Below, piece after piece: positions 38,778 through 47,637 of a stretch of DNA of 64,000 nt. The stretch is from Gammaproteobacteria bacterium (lineage in GTDB: Bacteria; Pseudomonadota; Gammaproteobacteria; Steroidobacterales; Foliamicaceae). Position 1 is the stretch's first letter, and every line of letters begins with the position of its first letter. Location: the NCBI GenBank assembly GCA_009844425.1, contig VYBN01000032.1, forward strand, positions 19,676-83,675, read 5' to 3'. The position numbers were made by a program, and so were the translations under genes. A model generated the notes under the pieces. The model ran no database searches and was not told the DNA's origin. It was given only the letters and a program-made list of their open reading frames with translations.

Positions 38778-39542
38778 ATGACAAAAAGACGCATTATTCT
38801 CATCGTCCTCGCGGTCATCGCCGTTCTGGTCTTGCTGTCCTTCCGAACCACCCAGTACCCCGTTTTCGAAATGGAGGCCGACGCGGCCCCCGAGAGCGGT
38901 CACCATGTGCTGCTGTTCGGCGGCACCCGCAACACCGGGCTGGAGGTCGCGAAGATCCTGGCGGGACGGGGCGACCGGGTCACGGCCTTCGTCCGCCCGT
39001 CGTCGGACCGTTCCGGGCTGGAGCCGCTGGGCGTGAACTTCGCCGTGGGCGACGCGCTGGACATGGAAAGCGTGCAGGCTGCCTTCGATGGCGGCGACTA
39101 CACCTCGGTCATCACGACGGTGGGCTGCTTCAGTTGCGATCCGCGTCCGGACTTCCTGGGCAACCGCAATATCTTCGACGCGGCCGAGGCGGCGGGCGTG
39201 CAGAGGATGGTGTTCGTGACCAGCATCGGCTCCGGAGACAGCGAGATGGCGGCGCCCTGGCTGGCCCGGGTGTTCCTGCGCGAAATACTGCCGTTGAAGA
39301 CGCAGGCCGAAGACCACCTGATGGCCAGCGGCCTCGACTACACGATCATCCGTCCCGGCGCGCTCCGTTCGAGGCCGCCCACCGGCAAGGGATACTTAAG
39401 CGAGAGCCGCGAAGCGGAAGGAATCATCAACCGCAGCGACCTGGCCGGCCTGATCGTCGATGCGCTGGACGACAACGCGACGACCGGAAAGGTGCTGGCC
39501 GCGGTCGATTCGGAGATGGCCTACCCCTGGGACATATTCTGA
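38778..39542 (+). CDS. membrane-anchored NAD(P)-binding protein (atypical SDR, NmrA-like)
   Basis: The 254-residue protein begins with a single transmembrane helix (RRIILIVLAVIAVLVLLSF) followed by an extended SDR Rossmann domain with VLLFGGTRNTGLEVAKIL and RVTAFVRP, and later VFVTSIGSGD and YTIIRPGAL. The catalytic Tyr-x3-Lys is not obvious, so it may act as a redox sensor or reductase of unknown substrate. Topology suggests the catalytic domain could be cytoplasmic or periplasmic; an NAD(P)-binding domain argues for cytoplasmic. It lies 27 bases after the propeller gene. Confidence 0.75.
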   Translation: MTKRRIILIVLAVIAVLVLLSFRTTQYPVFEMEADAAPESGHHVLLFGGTRNTGLEVAKILAGRGDRVTAFVRPSSDRSGLEPLGVNFAVGDALDMESVQAAFDGGDYTSVITTVGCFSCDPRPDFLGNRNIFDAAEAAGVQRMVFVTSIGSGDSEMAAPWLARVFLREILPLKTQAEDHLMASGLDYTIIRPGALRSRPPTGKGYLSESREAEGIINRSDLAGLIVDALDDNATTGKVLAAVDSEMAYPWDIF

Positions 39543-39555
39543 CGGAGCCTGGGAG

Positions 39556-39591
39556 CGAGGACGTCTCGTCCTCGTGGCGGGCGGGACGCCC
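39556..39591. repeat. tandem mini-hairpins in a convergent junction
   Basis: An 8-bp stem with loop tct (39556-39574) and a 5-bp stem with loop gga (39579-39591) fill the 60-base gap between convergent stop codons. Confidence 0.75.
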
Positions 39592-39602
39592 TCCCACCCG
39601 CA

Positions 39603-40397
39603 TTACTCGAGAGTGTCGTCCAGCGTCGCGCGGCCCTGCATCCGCGCCTGTATGAGGTCGAGGCCGGACTGTATCCGGTCGTAGAAGCCGGTGGCGAGCA
39701 GCTCACGGCGGAGTTGCTCGTTGATTCCGGCGCGGGTCGCGTGCTCCTCGACCAGACCGGCGAAACCCTCGCCTTTCGGCTGGGTGGATTTTTCGGCGAT
39801 ACCGCGGAACAGCGAGCCGGTATAGCGGTCCGCGTCCGCCGGATCGACGCCCCTGGCGCGCAGCCAGGACGAAACGGACTCCAGCAACTCGAAATAGGGC
39901 GCCATCAGCGCCGAAGTGGAGAAGAACGCGTCGAGCTGCGCCTCGTCCGATACCTGGATTACCGTAGCGATGGGATCGAACAGGTCGCCCAGCTTCCGGT
40001 TCGGCGGACACATGGCAATAGGGCCGGTGCGCCGCGCCACGGGTGGGACCGGCGCCACCCGGCCGATGAACTCGGCGGGCCGGATCTGCCGCTGGATGTC
40101 CCCGGAACTGATCGTCGCGATGAAGCTTGCGACCGCGAGGTTCCGCCGGAAGTCGAGCGCGCCGAGTACGGCTGCGGCGTCCTGCGGACGCACGGCGAGA
40201 ATGACCAGCTCCGAGCGGTCCAGCACCTGCTGGTTGTCGGTGGCCACCTCCACGGCGGCATAGCGCTCGCTCAACTTGCGCGAACGATCGACGCTCCTGG
40301 GCGACAGGAGAATCGAAAGACCGGGGACCTCCGCTTCGCAAAGACCCGTGACCACCGCCTCGGTGATCGTGCCGACGCCGATGAAACCCACGTTCAT
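39603..40397 (-). CDS. pyrroline-5-carboxylate reductase-like protein
   Basis: The 264-residue protein has the Rossmann loop VGFIGVGTITEAV at its start (ATG 40397) and the P5CR-type segment ILAVRPQDAAAVL. The dimerisation half is divergent: where ProC enzymes carry RxMPNTPA it reads GRVAPVPPVARR, and the usual C-terminal helix bundle is only loosely similar. It may therefore reduce another imine or be a ProC homologue of unknown substrate. It follows dapE by 4 bases on the same strand, so it is the third gene of a dapD-dapE operon. Confidence 0.72.
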   Translation of the reverse strand: MNVGFIGVGTITEAVVTGLCEAEVPGLSILLSPRSVDRSRKLSERYAAVEVATDNQQVLDRSELVILAVRPQDAAAVLGALDFRRNLAVASFIATISSGDIQRQIRPAEFIGRVAPVPPVARRTGPIAMCPPNRKLGDLFDPIATVIQVSDEAQLDAFFSTSALMAPYFELLESVSSWLRARGVDPADADRYTGSLFRGIAEKSTQPKGEGFAGLVEEHATRAGINEQLRRELLATGFYDRIQSGLDLIQARMQGRATLDDTLE

Positions 40398-40401
40398 CGG
40401 C

Positions 40402-41559
40402 CTACTCCGATTCCGGGTCGAGCAGCAGCCGCTCCATGATCCGCGAGTAGACTCGCCGCAGGCCTTCGGCGTCGCTGGCACGGATGCGCTCGTTGACCTG
40501 GTGGATGGTGCGGTTGATCACGCCGAATTCCACCACGTCGGCGCCGTGCAGCGCTATGAAACGCCCGTCGGAGGTGCCGCCGCCCGTGGACAGTTCGGGG
40601 TCGATCCCGCACTCCTCGCGCACGATGTCGCGGGCCGTCTCGACCAGCGGGCCGTGCGCGGTCAGGAAGGGTTCGCCGGCGGGGCGCCATTCGATCTCGT
40701 ACTCGATGTCGTGGCGGCTGAGCAGGTCCTCGACCCATTGCTTGATCTGCTCGCTCTTCCACTGGTTGGTGAAGCGGAAGTTGAAGCGCGTGACCAGTTC
40801 GCCGGGGAACACGTTGGTCGCTCCCGCGTCGGCCTGCACCTTGACGACCTGGAAGCCGGTCGGCGGGAAATGCTCGTTGCCTTCGTCGAGCGGCGTCGCG
40901 TACATGTCCGCGAGCACCGGAGCGAAGCTCTGTATGGGATTGCGCGCCAGGGCGGGGTAGGCGACGTGGCCCTGTTCGCCGCGTACGGTCATCGTGGCGC
41001 TCAGCGAACCGCGCCGCCCGACCCGCAGCGTGTCGCCGAGTTTTTCCGAGCAGGAAGGCTCTCCCACCACGCACCAGTCGATCGTCTCGTCGCGGGCGCT
41101 GAGCGTGTCCATCACGCGCCGGGTACCGTCCCTGGCCGGACCTTCCTCGTCGCTGGTGATCAGAAATGCCAGCGAGCCGCGGTGTTCGGGATGTTCATCC
41201 GCAAAGTCGATCCCGGCGCGGACCATGGCCGCGATGCCGGTCTTCATGTCGGCGGCGCCCCGGCCCTTGAGCCATCCGTCATCGAGTTCCGGTTCGAACG
41301 GATCGTGGTCCCAGTCCTTCAGCGGCCCCGGGGGCACCACGTCGGTATGGCCGGCGAAGCACAGCACCGGGGAGTCGCCGCCGTGACGCGCCCACAGGTT
41401 GGAGACCTTGCCGAAGGGCATGTGCTCGACGCTGAAACCGGCCTCTTCCAGCATGCCGGCAAGCAGTTCCTGGCAACCCCCGTCCGCGGGGGTCAACGAT
41501 GGCCGCCGCATCAACTCCAGGGCGAGGTCGATCGTGCGCTGGTCGCGGGAATCAGCCAT
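40402..41559 (-). CDS. dapE: succinyl-diaminopimelate desuccinylase
   Basis: This 385-residue M20-family di-zinc hydrolase frees LL-diaminopimelate for lysine and peptidoglycan synthesis. Metal ligands are in [35 protein letters not shown], the GEPS segment and the C-terminal Asn-Arg-Thr-Ile-His ([12 protein letters not shown]). Length equals the family norm. The start codon overlaps the dapD stop by 8 bases, showing translational coupling of two consecutive-pathway enzymes. Confidence 0.95.
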   Translation of the reverse strand: MADSRDQRTIDLALELMRRPSLTPADGGCQELLAGMLEEAGFSVEHMPFGKVSNLWARHGGDSPVLCFAGHTDVVPPGPLKDWDHDPFEPELDDGWLKGRGAADMKTGIAAMVRAGIDFADEHPEHRGSLAFLITSDEEGPARDGTRRVMDTLSARDETIDWCVVGEPSCSEKLGDTLRVGRRGSLSATMTVRGEQGHVAYPALARNPIQSFAPVLADMYATPLDEGNEHFPPTGFQVVKVQADAGATNVFPGELVTRFNFRFTNQWKSEQIKQWVEDLLSRHDIEYEIEWRPAGEPFLTAHGPLVETARDIVREECGIDPELSTGGGTSDGRFIALHGADVVEFGVINRTIHQVNERIRASDAEGLRRVYSRIMERLLLDPESE

Positions 41560-42364
41560 CGCGCAACAACTCGTTCAATGAAGTGCGTCGACGGGTGCGT
41601 TCGTCCACCTGCTTGACGATGACGGCGCAGTAAAGATGCGCCCGGCTCTTGCCGTCGGGCAGGCTGCCCGGCACGACGACCGAGCCGGCAGGCACGCGGC
41701 CGTAGTGGACCTCGTCGCGGGCCCGGTCGTAGATGCGGGTGCTCTGTCCGATATACACGCCCATCGCGATGACCGCGCCGCGCTCCACGATCACGCCCTC
41801 CACGATCTCCGAGCGCGCGCCGATGAAGCAGTCGTCCTCGATGATGGTGGGCGTGGCCTGCAGGGGCTCCAGCACTCCGCCGATGCCCGCCCCTCCGGAA
41901 AGATGCACGTTCCTGCCGATCTGGGCGCAGCTTCCCACCGTGGCCCAGGTGTCTACGAGCGTGCCGCTGTCCACGTAGGCGCCGATGTTCACGTAGCTGG
42001 GCATCAGCACGACGCCGGGCGCGATGTAGGCGCCGCGCCGGGCCTGCGCGTCGGGCACCACTCGCACGCCGGACGACTCGATGTCGCCGCCGGCGAATTT
42101 CAGCGGGACCTTGTCGAAATAACGCGTATGGCCGCCGGGGATCTCGCGGTTGGGCGTCACCGCGAAATAAAGGAGCACGGCCTTCTTGAGCCACTCGTTG
42201 ACCTGCCAGCCGTCGTCGGCCGGTTCGGCCACGCGCGCCTCGCCGCGGTCGAGCAGGCCGATTGCCTCCTCGATGGCCGCTCGCAGTTCGGCGGGCGCGC
42301 TGTCGGGCGCGAAATCCGCACGCTGTTCGTACGCGGCTTCGATGATGTTGCGCAGGTCTTGCAC
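41552..42364 (-). CDS. dapD: tetrahydrodipicolinate N-succinyltransferase
   Basis: The 270-residue left-handed beta-helix acyltransferase uses succinyl-CoA in the succinylase branch of lysine synthesis. It shows the N-terminal [17 protein letters not shown], the [12 protein letters not shown] block, and hexapeptide repeats through [20 protein letters not shown] and [20 protein letters not shown]. The start is set at GTG 42364 because it gives the E. coli-like MQ-LNNIIE N-terminus; the open frame continues to a TTG at 42412. dapE follows with an 8-base overlap. Confidence 0.93.
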   Translation of the reverse strand: MQDLRNIIEAAYEQRADFAPDSAPAELRAAIEEAIGLLDRGEARVAEPADDGWQVNEWLKKAVLLYFAVTPNREIPGGHTRYFDKVPLKFAGGDIESSGVRVVPDAQARRGAYIAPGVVLMPSYVNIGAYVDSGTLVDTWATVGSCAQIGRNVHLSGGAGIGGVLEPLQATPTIIEDDCFIGARSEIVEGVIVERGAVIAMGVYIGQSTRIYDRARDEVHYGRVPAGSVVVPGSLPDGKSRAHLYCAVIVKQVDERTRRRTSLNELLRDG

Positions 42365-42438
42365 TTCAGCTCTCGGGAGTGATTTCCGCCGCTTATCCAA
42401 CGGCGCCCGCAATTATCTCACTATGGCGCGCTTCCTTC

Positions 42439-42509
42439 GCCCGTTGTTGTCACCTTCTGCGCTGGAACCACTCCGCGACGTTCCTGCGCAGAAGGTGACA
42501 ACAACGGGC
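42439..42509. repeat. long hairpin repeat, core family B
   Basis: Perfect 24-bp arms (42439-42462 and 42486-42509) around tggaaccactccgcgacgtt, the reverse complement of the core at 44003. It lies upstream of dapD. Confidence 0.85.
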
Positions 42510-42536
42510 TCCAGTCGGAGCGCGGCCGTTGGGATT

Positions 42537-42611
42537 GGCGGTGTATTGCGACCCTTTGTGGAGGAAGCGTCGCGAAGTGGCTGACGTCACAAAGGGGCGC
42601 AATACACCGCC
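42537..42611. repeat. long hairpin repeat, core family B
   Basis: Arms 42537-42560 and 42588-42611 pair at 23 of 24 positions. The core is the reverse complement of the one at 43904, and here the arms match that element too, making the two near-identical inverted copies. It ends 10 bases before the wrbA stop. Confidence 0.85.
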
Positions 42612-42621
42612 CGAGAGCGAT

Positions 42622-43224
42622 TCAGGATGTGTGGAGGGTGCGGGCGAGCGTTGCGAGGCGGCTTCCCAGGGATTCGGCGAGGGTTTTCTCGTCGGAAGTG
42701 AGGCCGTTCGCGCTGGTGCGCTCGACGTGCGATGCGCCGTACGGCGAGCCCCCGGACGTGGTCTTGCGTAATTCGGGCACGGTGTAGGGGATGCCCGTGA
42801 TCAGCATGCCGTGATGCATCAGGGGTACGGCCAGCGACAGCAGCGTGGCTTCCTGGCCGCCGTGCATGCTGTTCGACGACGTGAATACCGCGGCCGGCTT
42901 GTCCACCAGCAGGCCCGAGACCCATTCCGCCGCGAGTCCGTCCAGGAAATGCTGGATCGGCGCGCTGGGGGCGCCGAAACGCGTGGGGCTGCCGAGAGCC
43001 AGACCCGCGCAATCGCGCAGGTCGTCCTTGCCGACATACGGCGCGCCACTTTCGGGGACGGCGGGCATGGCCTCGCCGGACTGCGCGGCGACCGCAGGCG
43101 CGGCGCGCAGCACGGCCTCGCAGCCGGTCGTCATTTCGATGCCGCGGCCGATGGCGCGCGCCAGGGCCTCGGTGGCGCCCTTGACCGAGTAGTACACGAC
43201 CAGGATCTTCAGTTCGCCGCTCAT
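42622..43224 (-). CDS. wrbA: NAD(P)H:quinone oxidoreductase, WrbA type
   Basis: The 200-residue flavodoxin-like protein reduces quinones by two electrons at the cytoplasmic side of the membrane. Features are the FMN-binding loop YYSVKGATEALA, the SPTRFGAPSAPIQHFLDG segment and the TSSNSMHGGQEAT insert that distinguishes WrbA from flavodoxins, followed by ITGIPYTVPEL and SPYGASHV. Length matches E. coli WrbA. Hairpin repeats lie after its stop, and an M24-peptidase fragment lies upstream. Confidence 0.92.
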   Translation of the reverse strand: MSGELKILVVYYSVKGATEALARAIGRGIEMTTGCEAVLRAAPAVAAQSGEAMPAVPESGAPYVGKDDLRDCAGLALGSPTRFGAPSAPIQHFLDGLAAEWVSGLLVDKPAAVFTSSNSMHGGQEATLLSLAVPLMHHGMLITGIPYTVPELRKTTSGGSPYGASHVERTSANGLTSDEKTLAESLGSRLATLARTLHTS

Positions 43225-43234
43225 TGCCCGGGCG

Positions 43235-43420
43235 TCATACGACGATGACGGGGTCGGTGATCGTCAGGTGAAAGACGTTGAGGGGCTCGGCGACGATGAG
43301 CCCGGCAAGCGATTCCTCCTTCAGTACCTTTTCCGCCCGCTCGCGATTGAAAAGGGGACCGCCCTGGAGCAGCGACCCGCCCTGGGCGAAGGTTTCACGG
43401 AAGGATTGCTGGCCGCCCAT
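43235..43420 (-). pseudogene. fragment of an M24 (creatinase/Xaa-Pro aminopeptidase) N-terminal domain
   Basis: The 61-residue frame contains PLFNRERAEKVLKEESLAGL and IVAEPLNVFHLT, the opening of the creatinase N-terminal domain, then stops after ITDPVIVV. Full proteins are about 400 residues with a pita-bread catalytic domain that is missing here. It ends 10 bases before the wrbA start codon. A deletion that fused the fragment to the wrbA promoter region is the simplest reading; a short expressed protein cannot be excluded. Confidence 0.6.
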
Positions 43421-43511
43421 GGAAAATTCCGTATTTCGTCAGGCGACCGATTCTAATGCCACGCGGAATCGCCGGACCCTGCGGGAAGCGTGCAGGCCGC
43501 AGCATGCCTTT

Positions 43512-43532
43512 GGGAGGGCGGGACGCCCTCCC
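43512..43532. repeat. mini-hairpin repeat upstream of the acylphosphatase gene
   Basis: Perfect 9-bp stem with loop gga. It lies 52 bases before the acylphosphatase start, in the leader. Confidence 0.78.
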
Positions 43533-43584
43533 TACTTTCTTGCGCCTTGGGATTCGCGGCGTCGAGCGGGTAGAATTTCCGCCC

Positions 43585-43869
43585 ATGTCGGGAGAGGTCT
43601 GCCGCCGCTACATCGTTTCGGGACGCGTGCAGGGCGTGTTCTTTCGCGCCAGCACCGCCAGCGTCGCGCACCGTCTCGGCCTGCGCGGGCGCGCCAGGAA
43701 CCTCCCCAACGGCAACGTGATGGTCCTGGCCCTGGGGCCGGAATCCAAGGTGGACGAACTGGCCGAGTGGCTGCGCGATGGACCGCCGTCCGCGGAAGTA
43801 ACCGAGGTTCAGCAGGCGGACGAGCCGCTGGACCAGTGGCAGCACCTCCCCGACTTCCGCACCCACTGA
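43585..43869 (+). CDS. acyP: acylphosphatase
   Basis: The 94-residue ferredoxin-like enzyme hydrolyses carboxyl-phosphate bonds. The signature GRVQGVFFRAST supplies the catalytic arginine and the phosphate loop, and RARNLPNGNVMVLALGP supplies the catalytic asparagine. ATG 43585 gives the family's normal length; the open frame runs upstream through a mini-hairpin. A hairpin repeat follows the stop by 10 bases. Confidence 0.93.
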   Translation: MSGEVCRRYIVSGRVQGVFFRASTASVAHRLGLRGRARNLPNGNVMVLALGPESKVDELAEWLRDGPPSAEVTEVQQADEPLDQWQHLPDFRTH

Positions 43870-43879
43870 CCCCCACTCG

Positions 43880-43954
43880 GGCGGTGTATTGCGCCCCTTT
43901 GTGACGTCAGCCACTTCGCGACGCTTCCTCCACAAAGGGGCGCAATACACCGCC
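43880..43954. repeat. long hairpin repeat, core family B
   Basis: Perfect 24-bp arms (43880-43903 and 43931-43954); inverted near-copy of the element at 42537. It begins 10 bases after the acylphosphatase stop. Confidence 0.87.
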
Positions 43955-43981
43955 AATCCGAACAGTCGCGCACAAACTGAA

Positions 43982-44052
43982 GCCCTTTGTCGTTACCTTC
44001 TGGGCAGGAACGTCGCGGAGTGGTTCCAGCGCAGAAGGTAACGACAAAGGGC
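43982..44052. repeat. long hairpin repeat, core family B
   Basis: Perfect 21-bp arms (43982-44002 and 44032-44052). The core is the reverse complement of the one at 42463, but the arms carry several paired substitutions relative to that copy. It ends 5 bases before the proS stop. Confidence 0.87.
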
Positions 44053-44057
44053 GAGGG

Positions 44058-45767
44058 TTAGCGTTTGGCGCGCTCGGACAGGAGTTGCGGGGCTTCGTCG
44101 GCGCCTAGGTGCTCGGCTTCGTCCGAGCGGCGGTGCTTGTATTCCAGCGTCCCCTGCTTGAGCCCGCGCGAACTCACGACAACACGGTGCGGAATGCCGA
44201 CCAGGTCGGCGTCGGCCAGCTTCACGCCCGGGCTTGCATCGCGGTCGTCGAACAGCACTTCCACGCCCAGCGATTGCAGGTCCCCGTAGAGCCGCTCCGC
44301 CGTCGCCCGCACCTCTTCGTCTCGGGCGATGTTCAGCGCCACGATCACGAGGCTGAAGGGCGCCATCGCTTCCGGCCAGATGATGCCCCGCTCGTCGTGG
44401 TTCTGCTCGATTGCCGCCGCCACGGTGCGGGTCACGCCCAGCCCGTAGCAGCCCATCTGCATGTGCTGCTCGGCGCCGTTCTCGTCGAGCACGGCTGCGT
44501 TCATCGAGCGGCTGTACTTGTCGCCGAGCTGGAATATGTGGCCGACCTCGATCCCCCGGGCGATCTGCAGACCGCCCCCGCCACCCGGGCTGCGGTCGCC
44601 CTCCACGGCGTTTCGCAGGTCCACGCACTCGGGCTCGGGCAGGTCTCGCCCCCAGTTGACGTTCACGAAGTGCTTGTCGCGCCGGTTCGCCCCGCAGGCG
44701 AAGTTCGCCTGGTGGCCGGCGGCGTGGTCCACGTAGGTGGTCACGGACAGGTTCACCGGGCCCACGAACCCCGGCGGGCAGCTCGCCGCCTGCGCGACCT
44801 CCTGCGCGTTGGCCAGTTGCAGCGGCTTGGCCACTCCCGGCAGCGCCGTCGCCTTCAGTTCATTGACCTCGTGGTCGCCGCGCAGCACCAGCGCCGCCAC
44901 GCCGCCGCCCTCGGCCTTGACCAGCAGCGTCTTGAGGCAGTTCTTCAGGGGCCGGTCGAGGTGCGCCGCGACCTGCCGCATCGTGCGCATGCCCGGCGTG
45001 TGCGCCTGTGACATGGCGTCGCCGGGCGCCTCCCGCTCGCCCCCGGGAGGAAGGGCGGGCGCCAGTTCCAGGTTGGCGGCGAAATCGTCGCCGTTGCACC
45101 AGACGATCAGGTCCTCGCCGGAATCGGCCAGCACATGGAATTCCTGCGAGCGCGAGCCGCCGATTTCGCCCGAATCCGCCTGCACCACGCGGTAATTGAG
45201 GCCCAGGCGCTCGAATACGCGGCTGTACGCTTTGCGATAGTCGCCGTAGGTGTCCCGCAGCGAATCCTCGCCGAGGTGGAAGGAATAGGAGTCCTTCATG
45301 ATGAACTCGCGCGCCCGCATCACCCCGAAGCGCGGACGAATTTCGTCGCGGAACTTGGTCTGGATCTGAAAGAAGCTGACCGGCAGTTGCCGGTAGCTCT
45401 TCAATTCGCGACGCGCGATATCGGTGATCACTTCTTCGTGCGTGGGCCCGAAACAGTACTCGCGCTCGCCCCGGTCGCGCATCTTCAGCAGAAGGTCGCC
45501 GTAATCGTCCCAGCGGCCGCTCTCGCGCCACAGTTCGGCCGGATGAACGGCCGGCATCAGCACCTCGTGGGCGCCGATGCGTTCCATTTCCTCGCGCGTG
45601 ACCCGCTCGACGATGCGCGCCACGCGCCAGCCCATCGGCATCCAGGTGAACAGCCCGGAAGCCAGCCTGCGCACCATGCCGGAGCGCAGCATCAGGCGGT
45701 GGCTGGCGATTTCGGCGTCCGCCGGGGTCTCGCGCAGCGTGGCCAGTGGCAGTTTGGAGAGTCGCAT
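44058..45767 (-). CDS. proS: prolyl-tRNA synthetase (bacterial type with editing domain)
   Basis: The 569-residue class II synthetase charges tRNA-Pro. Motif 1 and 2 regions are visible (WRESGRWDDYGDLLLKMRDR; FGPTHEEVITDIARRELKSY; FQIQTKFRDEIRPRFGVMRA), the YbaK-like editing insertion lies near residues 230-390, and motif 3 with the anticodon domain follows (MGCYGLGVTRTVAAAIEQNH). ATG 45767 gives the standard MRLSKLPLATLRETPADAE start. It is divergent from pssA, with a hairpin repeat between. Confidence 0.95.
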   Translation of the reverse strand: MRLSKLPLATLRETPADAEIASHRLMLRSGMVRRLASGLFTWMPMGWRVARIVERVTREEMERIGAHEVLMPAVHPAELWRESGRWDDYGDLLLKMRDRGEREYCFGPTHEEVITDIARRELKSYRQLPVSFFQIQTKFRDEIRPRFGVMRAREFIMKDSYSFHLGEDSLRDTYGDYRKAYSRVFERLGLNYRVVQADSGEIGGSRSQEFHVLADSGEDLIVWCNGDDFAANLELAPALPPGGEREAPGDAMSQAHTPGMRTMRQVAAHLDRPLKNCLKTLLVKAEGGGVAALVLRGDHEVNELKATALPGVAKPLQLANAQEVAQAASCPPGFVGPVNLSVTTYVDHAAGHQANFACGANRRDKHFVNVNWGRDLPEPECVDLRNAVEGDRSPGGGGGLQIARGIEVGHIFQLGDKYSRSMNAAVLDENGAEQHMQMGCYGLGVTRTVAAAIEQNHDERGIIWPEAMAPFSLVIVALNIARDEEVRATAERLYGDLQSLGVEVLFDDRDASPGVKLADADLVGIPHRVVVSSRGLKQGTLEYKHRRSDEAEHLGADEAPQLLSERAKR

Positions 45768-45837
45768 CGTGGGGTCCGACAATCGGAGCGGCAATTGTAG
45801 TGGAAGCCGGCGCATTCCTTGGGAGGCGCCAGCTTAA

Positions 45838-45937
45838 GCCCTTTGTTCGTCCCCCTCCCCGTGGGAGCGTTGGAGCAGGGACAGCGAGAATCGAGCCAGG
45901 ATGGCGTCTCCCACGGGGAGGGGGACGAACAAAGGGC
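45838..45937. repeat. long hairpin repeat in a divergent promoter region
   Basis: Perfect 30-bp arms (45838-45867 and 45908-45937). The core is the reverse complement of that at 22312. It is one of the few copies not following a stop codon; it sits between the 5' ends of proS and pssA, which argues against a pure terminator role. Confidence 0.87.
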
Positions 45938-45983
45938 GCAGGCAGCACAACGCCGCAGAAGGGCTTGTGGCAGACTTGCCCGG

Positions 45984-46781
45984 ATGGAGGCTAACCGCGA
46001 GAAATTCGCCAGGGGCCGGGCCGCGTTCCGCAAGAGGGGTATTTACCTTTTCCCCAATCTGCTCACCAGCGGCGCCCTGTTTGCCGGCTTCTACGCCATT
46101 GTGGCCGGGGCCGACGGGAACTTCGTGAACGCCGCGGTGTCCTTGTACGTGGCGATGATTCTCGACGCCCTCGACGGGCGGGTCGCCCGAATGACCGGGA
46201 CCGAGACGGAATTTGGCCGCCAGTACGATTCCCTGTCCGACGTGGTCGCCTTCGGCCTGGCCCCCGCGGTGGTCGTGTACCAGTGGGGCCTGAAATACAT
46301 GGGCGATTACGGCTGGGTCTGGGACAAGGTCGGCTGGGTGATCGCCTTCCTGTTCGCGGTGGGAACGGCGCTGCGCCTGGCCCGATTCACCGCCCGGGAG
46401 TCGGTAGGCGACAAGAACTTCTTCGAGGGTCTGCCGTGCCCGGCGGCGGCGGGCTTCGTGGCCGGTTTCGTGTGGCTGGCGGCCGATTCGCAATGGAGCG
46501 GCCTGCCGGTCCTTACGCTGGCCGGTTTCGTGACGCTGGCGACCGCGGTTCTGATGTGCGTGCGGATCGCTTATCCCAGCTTCAAGCATTTCGCGATGAA
46601 CCGGCGCTTGCGGTTCACCCAGATGGCGGCGATTCCCGTGTGCTTCGCGCTGATCGCGCTGGACCCGCCGCGCATGCTGTTCACCCTGTTCGGCGTTTAC
46701 GTGGCGCTGGGCCCGGGCCTTTTGGCCTGGCGCCTGGTGCTGAAGAACCGCCGCCGGGTCATGCGCAAAGCCGCCGAGTGA
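45984..46781 (+). CDS. pssA: CDP-diacylglycerol-serine O-phosphatidyltransferase
   Basis: The 265-residue integral membrane enzyme makes phosphatidylserine, precursor of phosphatidylethanolamine. The CDP-alcohol phosphotransferase signature D-G-x2-A-R-x8-G-x3-D-x3-D is complete in [12 protein letters not shown]...[10 protein letters not shown], and several further membrane helices follow. ATG 45984 precedes [20 protein letters not shown], the usual first helix; the upstream frame runs through the hairpin repeat. It precedes the uracil-DNA glycosylase gene by 43 bases. Confidence 0.93.
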   Translation: MEANREKFARGRAAFRKRGIYLFPNLLTSGALFAGFYAIVAGADGNFVNAAVSLYVAMILDALDGRVARMTGTETEFGRQYDSLSDVVAFGLAPAVVVYQWGLKYMGDYGWVWDKVGWVIAFLFAVGTALRLARFTARESVGDKNFFEGLPCPAAAGFVAGFVWLAADSQWSGLPVLTLAGFVTLATAVLMCVRIAYPSFKHFAMNRRLRFTQMAAIPVCFALIALDPPRMLFTLFGVYVALGPGLLAWRLVLKNRRRVMRKAAE

Positions 46782-46824
46782 GCCGCGCCGCTTCGCCGCG
46801 GGCTGCTTGTATTTGCGCCCTCTG

Positions 46825-47637
46825 ATGGGACAGGACACCCGATTCAGCCGGGCGCAGCGCGATCTGCTGGACCTGATGGACACGCCCGTGTGGGCGCCTC
46901 GGTCGGCGGATGAACCGCCCGTGGGCGCCGTGCCCGGGGGCGAAGGCGTCCCGCCTTCGCGGAGGGCGGGACGCCCTCCCCCCCAGGTCCTCGCGGGACG
47001 TCCTCCCGCCCAGGACGATTCGCGCGCGGCGACCTCAATGCCGCCGCCTGCCGCCGCGCCGCCGGAACTGGAGGCGCTGTGCAGCAAGGTGGCGGCCTGC
47101 ACCGCCTGTGCGCTGCATTCCGGCCGCAGGCAGACCGTTTTCGGCGTCGGCAACCCCAGGGCCGACTGGATGTTCGTGGGCGAAGGCCCCGGCGAGGAGG
47201 AGGACCGCCGCGGCGAGCCGTTCGTGGGGCGCGCCGGCAAGCTGCTGGACGCGATGCTGCGGGCGATGAACCTGGACCGGACGACCGTCTATATCGCCAA
47301 CATCGTCAAGTGCCGACCGCCCAACAACCGCAATCCCGGCCTGGACGAAGCCGCCGCCTGCATTCCCTACCTCAAGCGCCAGATCGAATTGATCGCGCCG
47401 CGGCTGATCGTGGCCCTGGGCGCGGTGGCGGCGCAGCGCCTGCTCGAAACCGACCGGCCGGTCGGCGCCATGCGCGGCAAGCTGCACCACGCCGCGCACC
47501 TCGAACCGCCGGTGCTGGTCACCTACCACCCCGCCTACCTGCTGCGGTCTCCCGGGCAGAAAGGCAAGGCCTGGGAGGACCTGCAACTGGCGATGCGCGA
47601 GATGGACGCCCTGCTGGAGGAGCAAAGCGCCGCTTGA
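46825..47637 (+). CDS. uracil-DNA glycosylase, family 4 (Fe-S), with repeat-derived linker
   Basis: The 270-residue base-excision enzyme has cysteines for a 4Fe-4S cluster ([13 protein letters not shown]), the catalytic motif [33 protein letters not shown], and the minor-groove motif HPAYLLR. The first 60 residues resemble the non-conserved N-terminal extension of many family 4 enzymes. Residues about 36-62 are translated from tandem mini-hairpins ([16 protein letters not shown]), so a repeat has been captured in frame. The stop overlaps the transporter's TTG start. Confidence 0.9.
   Translation: MGQDTRFSRAQRDLLDLMDTPVWAPRSADEPPVGAVPGGEGVPPSRRAGRPPPQVLAGRPPAQDDSRAATSMPPPAAAPPELEALCSKVAACTACALHSGRRQTVFGVGNPRADWMFVGEGPGEEEDRRGEPFVGRAGKLLDAMLRAMNLDRTTVYIANIVKCRPPNNRNPGLDEAAACIPYLKRQIELIAPRLIVALGAVAAQRLLETDRPVGAMRGKLHHAAHLEPPVLVTYHPAYLLRSPGQKGKAWEDLQLAMREMDALLEEQSAA
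46940..46979. repeat. tandem mini-hairpins inside the uracil-DNA glycosylase gene
   Basis: A perfect 9-bp stem with loop tcc (46940-46960) is directly followed by an 8-bp stem with loop gga (46961-46979). A weaker related stretch continues to about 47010. All are in the coding frame. Confidence 0.82.
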
